DNA of 64,000 nucleotides. Origin: an uncultured Eubacteriales bacterium (GTDB lineage: Bacteria > Bacillota > Clostridia > Oscillospirales > Butyricicoccaceae). Positions 1 through 7,967 of this stretch are shown here, piece after piece. The notes beneath the pieces were generated by a model. That model searched no databases. It was not told the DNA's origin and worked only from the letters and a program-made list of their open reading frames with translations. Each line of letters begins with the position of its first letter. Position 1 is the stretch's first letter. A program made the translations under genes and the position numbers. The DNA lies in the NCBI GenBank assembly GCA_934395135.1, contig CAKRRK010000001.1, positions 62,001-126,000 on the forward strand. Direction: 5' to 3'.

Positions 1-1703
1 CGCCGCAGGGTTTCGACAAGATGTCTGGTTCCCTTCGTCTCCCGCCAGCGGACAATATTTTCCGCCGTGACCGGACCAATGTCCGGGGTGGCGGTCAGCG
101 CCGGAAGTTCCGCCTTCAACAACTCATCCAGGCTGCCGAACTGCTGCGCCAGCGCCTTGGCGGCCTTCTGCCCCACCTGCGGGATGCCAAGGGCAAATAT
201 TAAACGAGATACATCGTTTCCTTTGGACTTTTCTATATTGTTTATCAAATTCTCCGCGGATTTCTTCCCCATCCGTTCCAGATGTTCCAACTCTTCCGCC
301 TTCAGACGATACAGATCTCCGGCGGAGGCAATCAGTTTTTGCTCCAGCAGCATCGCGATAATCGCCTGCCCGCAGCCTTCAATATCCATAGCATCCCGGG
401 AAACAAAGTGGAGAATGTTGCGCAGAAGCTGGGCGGGACATTCGCTGTTGACGCATCGCACCGCCGCTTCCTCCGGGTCGTCAAAGACCGGTGCGCCGCA
501 CACCGGGCAATATTCCGGCATTTGGTACGGTTGTGCAGCTGACGGACGCTTTTCAGGATTCACCCCCACAATTTCCGGGATAATATCCCCCGCTTTTCGA
601 ACATATACGGTGTCTCCCACGCGAACATCCTTTTCCTTGATAAAGTCGCGGTTGTGCAGCGTAGCGCGGCTAACGGTGGAACCTGCGAGACGCACCGGCT
701 CCAGCACCGCATTGGGTGTGAGCACACCGGTCCTTCCCACCTGTACGGCAATGTCCTTTAACACAGTTTCCCGGATTTCCGGCGGATATTTATAGGCTGC
801 CGCCCACCGGGGGAATTTAGCCGTACTTCCCAGCGTCTCACGCCGGGTAAAATCATCAATTTTTACCACTGCGCCGTCAATCTCAAACGGCAATTCTCCC
901 CGCCGCTCTCCCATAGCGCAGATTTCCTCCCATATGTCGGACGCCTTGGTAAACGTCCGGTAGGAGGGGCTGACCGGAAACCCCAGCTTTTTCAAATAGT
1001 CCAGAGACTGCGTATGGGTGCGTTGGGGCAGTTCCTCGCTGTTCTGAATATTAAAACAAAAAATCGAGAGTTTTCGTGCCCGGGTCACGTCGCTGTCCAG
1101 CTGCCGCAGGGAACCCGCCGCCGCATTTCGTGGATTGGCAAACAGTGGCTGCTCCAACAGCTCCCGCTGGGCGTTCAGTTCTTCAAACACTGCTTTTCTC
1201 ATATATACTTCTCCCCGGACAATCAGCCGCGGCGGGGCATCTTTGAGCAGTTTGGGGATGTCGCCGATGGTTTTTAAGTTTTCTGTAATGTCTTCGCCGG
1301 TCGTCCCATCTCCCCGGGTCGCGCCGCGGACAAAAACACCTTCCAAATATTCCAGGCAAACGGACAAGCCGTCGATTTTATATTCCACCGCATACCGGGC
1401 ATTTCCATCGTTTGTTCTGTCAAGAAACTCCTGCAATTCCTCATAGGAAAACACATCCTGCAGGCTTTCCATAGGATAGGAATGGACCACCGGATGGAAT
1501 TTTTCCGATGCGCTGCCGCCGACGCGGCGGGTGGGGGAATCTTCCGTTTTGTATGCCGGATACTGCTCTTCCAGGGTTTCCAGCCGGCGGAGCAGCATAT
1601 CGTATTCATAATCGGAAATTTCCGGCGCGTCTTCGTCGTAATATTTTTTGCTGTGATATAAAATTGTCTCTCGAAGCTGCAATATCGTGTCTTTGATCTC
1701 CAT
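1..1703 (-). CDS. ligA: NAD-dependent DNA ligase LigA (C-terminus beyond window)
   Basis: NAD+-dependent DNA ligase, which seals nicks in replication and repair. About 567 residues are visible, and the 3' end runs off the left edge, so the BRCT domain cannot be seen. The N-terminal Ia domain has the DYEYDMLL stretch near residue 31. The nucleotidyl-transferase motif KIDG carries the adenylated lysine at about residue 109. Further on are the OB-fold region, a four-cysteine zinc finger (CPVC then CVNSEC) and helix-hairpin-helix repeats. The ATG at 1703 follows AGGAG at a good distance. An extended -10 (TGGTATAAT) sits about 30 bases upstream. Identification is firm. Confidence 0.97.
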   Translation of the reverse strand, partial: MEIKDTILQLRETILYHSKKYYDEDAPEISDYEYDMLLRRLETLEEQYPAYKTEDSPTRRVGGSASEKFHPVVHSYPMESLQDVFSYEELQEFLDRTNDGNARYAVEYKIDGLSVCLEYLEGVFVRGATRGDGTTGEDITENLKTIGDIPKLLKDAPPRLIVRGEVYMRKAVFEELNAQRELLEQPLFANPRNAAAGSLRQLDSDVTRARKLSIFCFNIQNSEELPQRTHTQSLDYLKKLGFPVSPSYRTFTKASDIWEEICAMGERRGELPFEIDGAVVKIDDFTRRETLGSTAKFPRWAAAYKYPPEIRETVLKDIAVQVGRTGVLTPNAVLEPVRLAGSTVSRATLHNRDFIKEKDVRVGDTVYVRKAGDIIPEIVGVNPEKRPSAAQPYQMPEYCPVCGAPVFDDPEEAAVRCVNSECPAQLLRNILHFVSRDAMDIEGCGQAIIAMLLEQKLIASAGDLYRLKAEELEHLERMGKKSAENLINNIEKSKGNDVSRLIFALGIPQVGQKAAKALAQQFGSLDELLKAELPALTATPDIGPVTAENIVRWRETKGTRHLVETLR

Positions 1704-1733
1704 CGGTCTACTCCTATGAAAACTATACAAATT

Positions 1734-1742
1734 ATTATACCA
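1734..1742 (-). promoter_or_regulatory. extended -10 promoter for ligA
   Basis: On the minus strand the sequence reads TGGTATAAT, an extended -10 hexamer, about 31 bases before the ligA start codon. No good -35 box is visible, which is tolerable for extended -10 promoters. Confidence 0.45.
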
Positions 1743-1765
1743 AATTTCTCTATGTAGGGAAAGTG

Positions 1766-2437
1766 TCAATTTTCCTTATAATCATTAATTTTTCCCAGCA
1801 AATTTTCACGAGTATCCTCAATATAAGTATACGATTCCGGCACTGTGCCAATGAGAATGGTATCTGTCACGGGAAACGAACTTTCCACATTCAGAGTATA
1901 GCTTCCGAAATGCTGCATCACCGTAACGTTCACTTCCATCTCCAAGATAATATTATGCCGCGTTTGATTGATCCCCGCACTGGTAAAAGAGCTTGCAAAT
2001 TCTCCTTTTACATAGCCAAGTCCAATGAAGCCCAGGGGGATTTCCGGCCCGGCTCCCGTCAAAAAATTCGGACTGATAATATTGCCTATATGCACTTTGT
2101 AATTGCTTTCCTCGAGGGAATGAATGCCGTCATATACGGCGTTAATGATTTCCGTTTTGATATTATTGAGCGTAATCATATCTGTGGTCAGGGCGGTTAC
2201 ACTGTTCTCATTGTCCCGCTCCAGCGAAACAAGGCCGGCATATTTCTCCTTCTCTACATAAATCCGGTTGGAGACAATGGTATTAATTTCCTTTGTCACC
2301 ACATAATTTACAAAATCCTTGGTATAGTTCTGGATGGCAATTTGAAGCCGATATCCCGCAACCAGCAGCAAAACCGCTGTCAGCGCCACGATCCAGACCG
2401 GCCGCAGCCGTTTCTTTTTCTTTTTTGCAATCTGCAT
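1766..2437 (-). CDS. yunB: YunB-like sporulation protein
   Basis: Resembles YunB, a mother-cell sporulation protein of Firmicutes whose biochemical role is not established. About 223 residues. A basic N-terminus (KKKKKRLRP) is followed by one membrane segment (VWIVALTAVLLLVAGY), then an extracytoplasmic domain with the family signature around NAVYDGI and GPEIPLGFIGLGYVKG. An upstream ATG at 2455 would add six residues but has no ribosome-binding site, whereas the ATG at 2437 follows GGTG by five bases, so the shorter start is chosen. It lies 62 bases upstream of ligA on the same strand. The assignment suggests a spore former. Confidence 0.8.
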   Translation of the reverse strand: MQIAKKKKKRLRPVWIVALTAVLLLVAGYRLQIAIQNYTKDFVNYVVTKEINTIVSNRIYVEKEKYAGLVSLERDNENSVTALTTDMITLNNIKTEIINAVYDGIHSLEESNYKVHIGNIISPNFLTGAGPEIPLGFIGLGYVKGEFASSFTSAGINQTRHNIILEMEVNVTVMQHFGSYTLNVESSFPVTDTILIGTVPESYTYIEDTRENLLGKINDYKEN

Positions 2438-2525
2438 GCCTTCACCGCTTTTCATCCAATAATATAGTATATATGCAAAAGCGGTGATTTTAACACATAA
2501 TCGCAGAAATATCCCCCTGGACGGG

Positions 2526-2554
2526 TTGATTCTCCCGCCCTTTTCCCGTATACT
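2526..2554 (+). promoter_or_regulatory. sigma-A promoter for the CsoR-like regulator
   Basis: TTGATT (2526-2531), a 17-base spacer and TATACT (2549-2554) sit about 36 bases before the start codon. The spacer and flanks are rich in C/G tracts, the kind of DNA CsoR proteins bind. Autoregulation is an inference. Confidence 0.6.
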
Positions 2555-2589
2555 AAAGGTAATCCTTTCACCATTCGGAGAGTAAGCTT

Positions 2590-2916
2590 ATGTCTGAAAA
2601 AGATACCGGGGCGCTTCCTATCCATAGAACCGAGCATGCCCATCCACATTCCCATCCGCATGAAAACACCAAAGCAGTACTAAACCGCCTGTCCCGCGCT
2701 ATCGGCCATCTGGAGGCCATTCGCCGTATGGTGGAATCCGGCCGGGACTGCAGCGAGGTGCTGGTGCAATTGTCGGCTGTCAAAGCCGCCATCAACAACA
2801 CCGGCAAAATCATTTTGCAGGATCACATTGCCCATTGTCTCATTGACGCAGTGGAACATGGGGATAAACAAGCGGTAGAAGAATTAAATCATGCCATTGA
2901 CCGTTTTTTAAAATAA
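2590..2916 (+). CDS. CsoR/FrmR-family metal-sensing repressor
   Basis: All-helical DUF156 transcriptional repressor of 108 residues. CsoR members bind Cu(I) through a Cys-His-Cys set and release DNA. Here the set is present as Cys54 (GRDC), His79 and Cys83 (DHIAHC), spaced as in copper-type CsoR; other members respond to nickel or formaldehyde, so the ligand is not certain. The N-terminus carries a His-rich tail (about residues 12-24, HRTEHAHPHSHPH) that could bind metal. The start at 2590 follows GGAGAG. A monocistronic unit: promoter at 2526 and a bidirectional terminator right after the stop. No copper ATPase or chaperone gene is adjacent. Confidence 0.88.
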   Translation: MSEKDTGALPIHRTEHAHPHSHPHENTKAVLNRLSRAIGHLEAIRRMVESGRDCSEVLVQLSAVKAAINNTGKIILQDHIAHCLIDAVEHGDKQAVEELNHAIDRFLK

Positions 2917-2953
2917 AAAAACCGATGCCGGATAATTCCGCATCGGTTTTTTT
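2917..2953. terminator. bidirectional intrinsic terminator
   Basis: Stem AACCGATGC / GCATCGGTT with an A-run on one side and a T-run on the other. It separates the convergent CsoR-like gene and DUF1540 gene. Confidence 0.9.
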
Positions 2954-2955
2954 CG

Positions 2956-3111
2956 TTACTTTTTCTTGAAAGACTTACAGTCTGTGCACTGGTTCATGGT
3001 AGGATCCAGTTCATGGGTGCCGACTGTAATACAGTCAAGGGTGCAGTGCTTTGCATTGCAGTCGTTGAACTGACACTGCTGTACTGTACATTTAATTGCA
3101 TTGTTTGTCAT
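2956..3111 (-). CDS. DUF1540 cysteine-rich small protein
   Basis: Fifty-one residues beginning MTNNAIKCTVQQCQFND, with seven cysteines (residues 8, 13, 18, 23, 27, 42, 45) in the DUF1540 pattern CxxxxCxxNxxxxCxxxxI. These small proteins are common in spore-forming Firmicutes and probably bind a metal; their role is not known. The ATG at 3111 is preceded by AGGAGGA, an excellent ribosome-binding site. It shares a terminator with the convergent CsoR-like metal sensor. Confidence 0.85.
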   Translation of the reverse strand: MTNNAIKCTVQQCQFNDCNAKHCTLDCITVGTHELDPTMNQCTDCKSFKKK

Positions 3112-3191
3112 GTGATAATTCCTCCTTTTCATTGCTCTGCTATAGTTTTTACCGATTCGGAGGAGTTATACAAAAAGCCGCCGGAAAATTT

Positions 3192-3530
3192 TTACAGCAC
3201 TGCCACTGTAATGCCGTTATTATGCCGTTCGATATCGGCATCTTTGCGAAAGTCATGGCAGTAGTCCATGGCCTTCCTGGTATTTTCATCAAAAATTGAC
3301 AAATTTTCTCCGAGGATAAAATACTTTACCGCCCCTCGCCGCTGCATACCGGCAAGTTCCTGCCGCACCAGTGTTCTGATTTTCCCGCCCTTTCCGCTGG
3401 AGCCGTATCCATGGATGATTTTCAGCACGCGGATCTGCTGCCGGCGCGCCATTCGCACCTCGTATTGCAGGCGTTTCATCGCCTGGTCTCCCGTGGGAAG
3501 GCCGTCTTCTAAATTGATTTGTCGAAACAT
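3192..3530 (-). CDS. Small stand-alone Smr-domain protein
   Basis: About 112 residues. The centre carries the Smr signature IHGYGSSGKGGKIR (HGxGxGxLR-like), as in the C-terminal nicking domain of MutS2. The domain starts after a short N-terminus (MFRQINLEDG). Stand-alone Smr proteins may act on nucleic acids, but no activity can be assigned here. The ATG at 3530 is chosen because AGGAAG lies five bases upstream; a GTG 18 bases earlier would place that site inside the gene. It overlaps the end of the upstream C26 peptidase gene by 22 bases, so the two are probably cotranscribed. Confidence 0.75.
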   Translation of the reverse strand: MFRQINLEDGLPTGDQAMKRLQYEVRMARRQQIRVLKIIHGYGSSGKGGKIRTLVRQELAGMQRRGAVKYFILGENLSIFDENTRKAMDYCHDFRKDADIERHNNGITVAVL

Positions 3531-4234
3531 AATACTTCCTTTTGACACAACTTAATGAAATGCTGGAAAAGCGCCCGCATATCCGTCCCGCCATCGCTCC
3601 GGACGCCACGGGTCATCCGTTCGGGATGCCACTGCACACCAAGCACCTGGCCGTCTTCACTCTCAAGGCCTTCAATAATGCCGACGGATTCGCACACGGC
3701 GGAAACACGCAGTCCCTTTCCCACGGTCTTAACCGCCTGATGATGGAAACTGTTGGTGCGGATATGTTTTCCAAACAGCTGCCGCAGCATACTGTCCTCC
3801 GCCGTTACCACCGGATGAACGCCTTCTTTGTGACGGACGCCCATCTGTGCCAGGATATCCTGAAACAATGTACCGCCAAAATAGACGTTTAGGACCTGCA
3901 TGCCACGGCAAATCCCCAGCACCGGCTTGTGCTCTCCCCGAAACAGCCGAATCAGCTGCATCTCTTCTTTGTCCCGTTCCCGATCAATGGACAAATTGCC
4001 CACGAGCTGCCCTTCATAAAAAAAGTCCGGCGCAATATCTCCACCGCCGGACAACAGCAGCCCCTGGCACCGTTCGCCCAGAGTCTTGTGTGCGCCGCCG
4101 GTATATAAAACGGGAATACCGCCGCTTTGCAGGATGCATTCCGCATAAAACGTGCGCTGCACAAAGCATTCGTAGGACGACAGATTTTCTTTTCCACATG
4201 TAATTAGTATAACAGGTTTCAATTTATTTTTCAC
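3509..4234 (-). CDS. Gamma-glutamyl-gamma-aminobutyrate hydrolase family (peptidase C26)
   Basis: Class-I glutamine-amidotransferase-like hydrolase related to PuuD, which cleaves gamma-glutamyl amide bonds. The nucleophile elbow GICRGMQ supplies the Cys, and QWHPE supplies the catalytic His-Glu pair. LLLSGGGDI is the usual oxyanion-strand region. The start is uncertain. The reading frame is open back to an ATG at 4309, but that has no ribosome-binding site and its 25 extra residues are not family-like. A GTG at 4234 or a TTG at 4225 (after GGGGTG) fits the family start KPVILIT; 4234 is given. The substrate is unknown. Confidence 0.85.
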   Translation of the reverse strand: MKNKLKPVILITCGKENLSSYECFVQRTFYAECILQSGGIPVLYTGGAHKTLGERCQGLLLSGGGDIAPDFFYEGQLVGNLSIDRERDKEEMQLIRLFRGEHKPVLGICRGMQVLNVYFGGTLFQDILAQMGVRHKEGVHPVVTAEDSMLRQLFGKHIRTNSFHHQAVKTVGKGLRVSAVCESVGIIEGLESEDGQVLGVQWHPERMTRGVRSDGGTDMRALFQHFIKLCQKEVLCFDKSI

Positions 4235-4410
4235 CCCATTTTTTGCATTTCTTCCCAAAAATGCAATCAATATCCCTGCAATACTATATTTATGCCTCCA
4301 TACTGTCATATAGAAAAGTCCATCAAAAAAATCCAGTTCTGCAGCAGAATTTTCCGGCTCATTTCCGATATTTTACAATCTGAAACCTGTTTTTCTTTCT
4401 TCTGTCAGAC

Positions 4411-4442
4411 AAAAAACAGGCAATGCGCGATTGCCTGTTTTC
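4411..4442 (-). terminator. intrinsic terminator in the 4235-4572 gap
   Basis: Stem AACAGGCAAT / ATTGCCTGTT with a T-run on the minus strand. It ends the unit 5593-4573. The rest of this 338-base gap holds no recognisable gene. Confidence 0.85.
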
Positions 4443-4572
4443 TCCTGCTATCCGGAAAATTTCCCATAGAGACGGGAACTAAGTTTTATTCGCTGGAAAA
4501 ACACCCGTCAGCGGGCATAGACCGAAAACGTCTGATGCCGCCGGCGGATTTTGATATTTGTTTCAAAAACCG

Positions 4573-4977
4573 CTACGTCTTCCGGATAAACTGCGTATGG
4601 CACTTCGGACAGGTGATTTCAATTTTCCCCCGCCCCCTTGGCACCCTTGTCAGGATTTTACAGTTTGGGCAGCGGAAAAACGCATATTCCTTTCGCTGCC
4701 GAATCCGGTTCCGCAAGCCGGTCCAACTGGTTTTCACCCGTTGTTTCAGCTGGAGATACTTTGTGTTTTCCTGGCTTCTCTTATAGATGTTTTTGGAAAA
4801 AATCCGAAAATAATTGTATAAAATCAAGGCGAACGCCGCCAGGATAAAATACGGTCCCACAGACCGTCTCGTGACAATCGCCACAATCAGAAGAATCCAT
4901 GTAAGGACAGACAAAAACCTTGCGTACGGATCCATACCATATCTGCCGTACATCATTCGCATAAACTTTTCCCGCAT
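4573..4977 (-). CDS. Membrane protein with C-terminal zinc ribbon, unknown function
   Basis: One hundred thirty-four residues of no family I can name. Two adjacent hydrophobic segments (about residues 20-36 and 41-57) form a hairpin, followed by a strongly basic stretch (about residues 64-96). A treble-clef or ribbon-type zinc site follows: CPNC near residue 103 and CPKC near residue 124. The topology suggests a small inner-membrane protein with a cytosolic metal-binding tail. It starts at an ATG preceded by AGGAAAGGA, 22 bases after the cytidylate-kinase-like gene, and ends at the terminator near 4411, so both probably share one message. Confidence 0.6.
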   Translation of the reverse strand: MREKFMRMMYGRYGMDPYARFLSVLTWILLIVAIVTRRSVGPYFILAAFALILYNYFRIFSKNIYKRSQENTKYLQLKQRVKTSWTGLRNRIRQRKEYAFFRCPNCKILTRVPRGRGKIEITCPKCHTQFIRKT

Positions 4978-4999
4978 GCAATAACGATCCTTTCCTATG

Positions 5000-5593
5000 T
5001 TATATCTGTGCCTTCAGACGGACATATTTTTCGATAAACTTCACGGCATGTTCCACACCGATGGCGCCGCTGTCGATGGCGATATGATAATTTGCCGCCT
5101 CGCCCCACATCTTATCCGTATAGTAATTGTAGTAACTTTTCCGACTTTTATCATTTTTCTGAATCATTTCCCGCGCCTTGTTTTCCGTAATGCCATATAG
5201 TTTCGAAACGCGCTCCGTGCGCCAGTCCATCCCGGCATGGATGAAAATGTTGACCAAATCCTCCGCATTCCGAAACACATAATCAGCACATCGGCCCACA
5301 ATAATGCAGTTTTTTCCCTCCGCCAGCTTCTTCATCGCATCAAACTGGGTCAGGTTTGCCTGCACCCCGATGGGTAATTGCCCATAGGAATTGTTGCCCA
5401 TAACCAAAGAATACAGCAGGCTGCCTGTGCGCTTTTCGTCATAGCTCTCCACAAATTTCCGGCTGAAACCGCTGAGCTTTGACGTCTCGGAAATAATTTC
5501 CTTGTCAAAAAAATCAAAGTTCAGCGTTTTGGCAAGCTTCGCTCCGATTTCATGGCCACCGCTTCCAAATTGTCTTCCTATGGTAATAATCAT
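5000..5593 (-). CDS. Cytidylate kinase-like family protein
   Basis: P-loop protein of 197 residues in the cytidylate-kinase-like family (Cytidylate_kin2). The P-loop is unusual, GRQFGSGGHEIG at residues 6-17, typical of this family and different from true Cmk. A lid region with DWRTERVSKLYGI follows. The family is widespread in Clostridia; its nucleotide substrate is not established and the protein should not be equated with Cmk. It starts at an ATG after GGAGG. An extended -10 promoter and a palindromic hairpin lie in the 84-base space upstream. Confidence 0.75.
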   Translation of the reverse strand: MIITIGRQFGSGGHEIGAKLAKTLNFDFFDKEIISETSKLSGFSRKFVESYDEKRTGSLLYSLVMGNNSYGQLPIGVQANLTQFDAMKKLAEGKNCIIVGRCADYVFRNAEDLVNIFIHAGMDWRTERVSKLYGITENKAREMIQKNDKSRKSYYNYYTDKMWGEAANYHIAIDSGAIGVEHAVKFIEKYVRLKAQI

Positions 5594-5616
5594 ACCCTGC
5601 GCCTCCCTCTTTGCTC

Positions 5617-5637
5617 CCAGGCAATATGCCTGGGATT
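5617..5637. repeat. short palindrome in the 5' leader of the kinase-like gene
   Basis: TCCCAGGCA-ATA-TGCCTGGGA is a perfect 9-bp hairpin between the promoter and the ribosome-binding site of the 5593 gene. On the plus strand it is followed by a loosely T-rich stretch, so it could also act as a weak plus-strand terminator. Confidence 0.5.
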
Positions 5638-5646
5638 CTTGCTTTT

Positions 5647-5655
5647 ATTATAGCA
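5647..5655 (-). promoter_or_regulatory. extended -10 promoter
   Basis: Minus strand reads TGCTATAAT, about 55 bases before the start of the cytidylate-kinase-like gene. The same nonamer occurs in front of several other genes in the window. Confidence 0.55.
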
Positions 5656-5677
5656 CAACCGCTGTGAAAAAAAGTTT

Positions 5678-6019
5678 CTATTTTTTAAATTTTTCTTCAT
5701 CGGCAGAAAATTGCCGGATCAAATTGTATCGTTCCATGTCCACCAGATCCCCGCAAAATTCTATGCCTTCTGCCAGCAGCAATTCCTTCTGCCGGTTTTT
5801 TCCGCCAAAGGCAAACGCAGGCGCTAACCGTCCGAGCCGGTTCACCACCCGGTGGCATGGGATATGCTTCGGATCTGGATTCCGATGCAGCGCATACCCT
5901 ACAACCCTGGCCCATCTTGGATTGCCCGCAAGCGCCGCCACCTGTCCATAGGTCAGCACCGTCCCTTTCGGGATGTTTCGCACCACCTCATAAATCCGCT
6001 CATAGGTATTTGTTTCCAT
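5678..6019 (-). CDS. Small MGMT-family (6-O-alkylguanine) alkyltransferase-like protein
   Basis: About 113 residues covering only the C-terminal DNA-binding and active-site domain of methylated-DNA-cysteine methyltransferases. The active-site motif is IPCHRVV, so the acceptor cysteine is present; in the alkyltransferase-like (ATL) proteins this Cys is replaced, usually by Trp. The winged-helix part (TVLTYGQVAALAG) and the GYALHRNP recognition segment are intact. The ATG at 6019 has GGGGGAAGG upstream, whereas an ATG at 6055 has none. It may repair or flag O6-alkylguanine. It lies alone between the ATP synthase terminator and the kinase-like gene. Confidence 0.85.
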   Translation of the reverse strand: METNTYERIYEVVRNIPKGTVLTYGQVAALAGNPRWARVVGYALHRNPDPKHIPCHRVVNRLGRLAPAFAFGGKNRQKELLLAEGIEFCGDLVDMERYNLIRQFSADEEKFKK

Positions 6020-6107
6020 TGGTACGCCTTCCCCCTTTGTTCGAGAATACAGCATCGTTTCTTCGGTTCTTCCTCCCGTTTCGCCGGATTCCGGCGGTTT
6101 TGGATAG

Positions 6108-6142
6108 AAAAAGACAGAAGAGCATCGTTCTTCTGTCTTTTT
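6108..6142. terminator. terminator of the ATP synthase operon
   Basis: Stem AAAGACAGAAG / CTTCTGTCTTT with A- and T-runs, just after the atpC stop codon. Confidence 0.9.
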
Positions 6143-6147
6143 GCTGC

Positions 6148-6561
6148 TTAATGTCTGTGGTACCGGCTTGCCACATTGATGCGCGCGACAGCGCGGGCAA
6201 GTTTTGCCTTTGCCATATGGTATTCGTACACGCTGCCGTATTGACGCAGTTCTTCTTCCGCTTCCTCTTTGGCAAGCTCCGCGCGCTCCACGTCAATTTC
6301 CTCCGGCCGTTCCACTGTGTCCACCACAAGGCGCATTTCGTTTCGCACAATGTTCAAGAAACCGTCTCCCGTGACGGCAACAATCCATTCGCCGTCTTCT
6401 TTTTGCAGCTTCAATTCTCCGCTGACGACGGCCACCACCGCGTCTTCATGGTGAGGCAGAATCCCCATCCGTCCGTCAGGCGCCGGCACAATCAACTGCC
6501 GGCAGGCACCGTTGAAAAAATTTTTATCAATGGCAACCACGCTTAAGTCAAAGGTCTCCAT
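6148..6561 (-). CDS. atpC: F1 ATP synthase epsilon subunit
   Basis: Epsilon subunit of F1, 137 residues. The N-terminal beta sandwich (about residues 1-85, with the GRMGILPHH segment) attaches the central stalk to the c ring. The C-terminal helical hairpin (about 90-137) can inhibit ATP hydrolysis. Last gene of the atp operon, 17 bases after atpD. The ribosome-binding site is AGAGGTG. Confidence 0.97.
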   Translation of the reverse strand: METFDLSVVAIDKNFFNGACRQLIVPAPDGRMGILPHHEDAVVAVVSGELKLQKEDGEWIVAVTGDGFLNIVRNEMRLVVDTVERPEEIDVERAELAKEEAEEELRQYGSVYEYHMAKAKLARAVARINVASRYHRH

Positions 6562-6578
6562 ATTATCACCTCTTGCCG

Positions 6579-7967
6579 CTACTTCTGCTTGGCTTTTTCT
6601 ATGACCTCATCAATCGTGCCAACATTAAAGAACGCCCATTCCGGATAATCGTCCATTTCCCCGTTGATGATTTTTTGGAAGCCGCGGATCGTCTCTGAAA
6701 GGGGCACATATTTGCCCGGCGTTCCGGTGAAGTTTTCTGCCACATAGAACGGCTGCGACAAAAATCTCTGGATTTTTCGTGCCCTTGCAACGGTAAGCTT
6801 ATCCTCCGGAGACAATTCCTCCATACCGAGGATGGCTATGATATCCTGCAGTTCTTTATACTTCTGCAGGATTTTCTGCACGGTTCTCGCCGTGCGATAA
6901 TGGGCTTCGCCTACAACATCCTCTTCCAAAATCCGGGAGGTGGATTCCAGCGGATCGACCGCGGGATAAATGCCCTGCTCCACAATCTTTCTGGAAAGCA
7001 CGGTAGTAGCGTCCAAATGCGCAAATGTGGTTGCCGGCGCTGGGTCGGTCAAGTCGTCCGCCGGCACATAAACTGCCTGAACAGAAGTAACAGAACCTTC
7101 TTTGGTAGAGGCGATCCGTTCTTCCAGTTCTCCCATTTCCGTGGCAAGCGTCGGCTGATAGCCCACTGCGGACGGCATACGGCCAAGAAGAGCCGATACT
7201 TCCGAACCCGCCTGCACAAAACGGAAAATATTATCGATAAAGAGCAAAACGTCCTGCTTTTCTACGTCACGGAAATATTCTGCCATCGTAAGCCCGGTTT
7301 CTGCTACCCGCATACGCGCTCCAGGCGGTTCGTTCATCTGTCCGAATACCAGAGCAGTTTTTTCAATAACGCCGGACTCCGTCATTTCCACCCAAAGGTC
7401 ATTTCCTTCTCTGGAACGTTCACCAACACCGGAAAAAATCGAGTAGCCGCCATGTTCTGTGGCAATGTTGCGGATAAGCTCCTGGATAAGAACTGTTTTC
7501 CCTACGCCGGCGCCACCAAACAGGCCGATTTTCCCGCCTTTGGCATAGGGGGCAAGAAGATCGATGACCTTAATGCCGGTTTCCAGGATTTCCACCACCG
7601 GGCTCTGGTCCGCAAAAGAGGGCGGTTTCCGGTGGATCACCCACTTTTCTCCGTCTTCCGGCAAAGGCGCGCCGTTGTCGATCGCCTCGCCGACCACATT
7701 AAACAATCTTCCTAATGTCTGTTTTCCCACGGGAACCTGAATACCCGAGCCGGTTGCCGTTACTTCCATATCCCTGCAAAGCCCGTCGCTGGATGCAAGC
7801 ATAATGCATCGCACCGTGTTTTTTCCCATGTGCTGCGCAACTTCCATAACGCTTTTTTTATCGCCGTTTTGCACAACAAGAGCATCTTTGATAAAGGGAA
7901 GATTTCCGTCTTCAAATTCAACGTCCACAACTGGACCTAAAACCTGAACAATTTTTCCTTTATTCAT
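6579..7967 (-). CDS. atpD: F1 ATP synthase beta subunit
   Basis: Catalytic beta subunit, 462 residues. The Walker A loop GGAGVGKT is at residues 151-158, with the catalytic-site segment GERSREG and the Walker B strand DVLLFIDN; the C-terminal DELSEED region is altered to EELSPED. It makes ATP at the alpha-beta interfaces. Its ATG overlaps the atpG stop by four bases (ATGA), indicating translational coupling. Confidence 0.99.
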   Translation of the reverse strand: MNKGKIVQVLGPVVDVEFEDGNLPFIKDALVVQNGDKKSVMEVAQHMGKNTVRCIMLASSDGLCRDMEVTATGSGIQVPVGKQTLGRLFNVVGEAIDNGAPLPEDGEKWVIHRKPPSFADQSPVVEILETGIKVIDLLAPYAKGGKIGLFGGAGVGKTVLIQELIRNIATEHGGYSIFSGVGERSREGNDLWVEMTESGVIEKTALVFGQMNEPPGARMRVAETGLTMAEYFRDVEKQDVLLFIDNIFRFVQAGSEVSALLGRMPSAVGYQPTLATEMGELEERIASTKEGSVTSVQAVYVPADDLTDPAPATTFAHLDATTVLSRKIVEQGIYPAVDPLESTSRILEEDVVGEAHYRTARTVQKILQKYKELQDIIAILGMEELSPEDKLTVARARKIQRFLSQPFYVAENFTGTPGKYVPLSETIRGFQKIINGEMDDYPEWAFFNVGTIDEVIEKAKQK

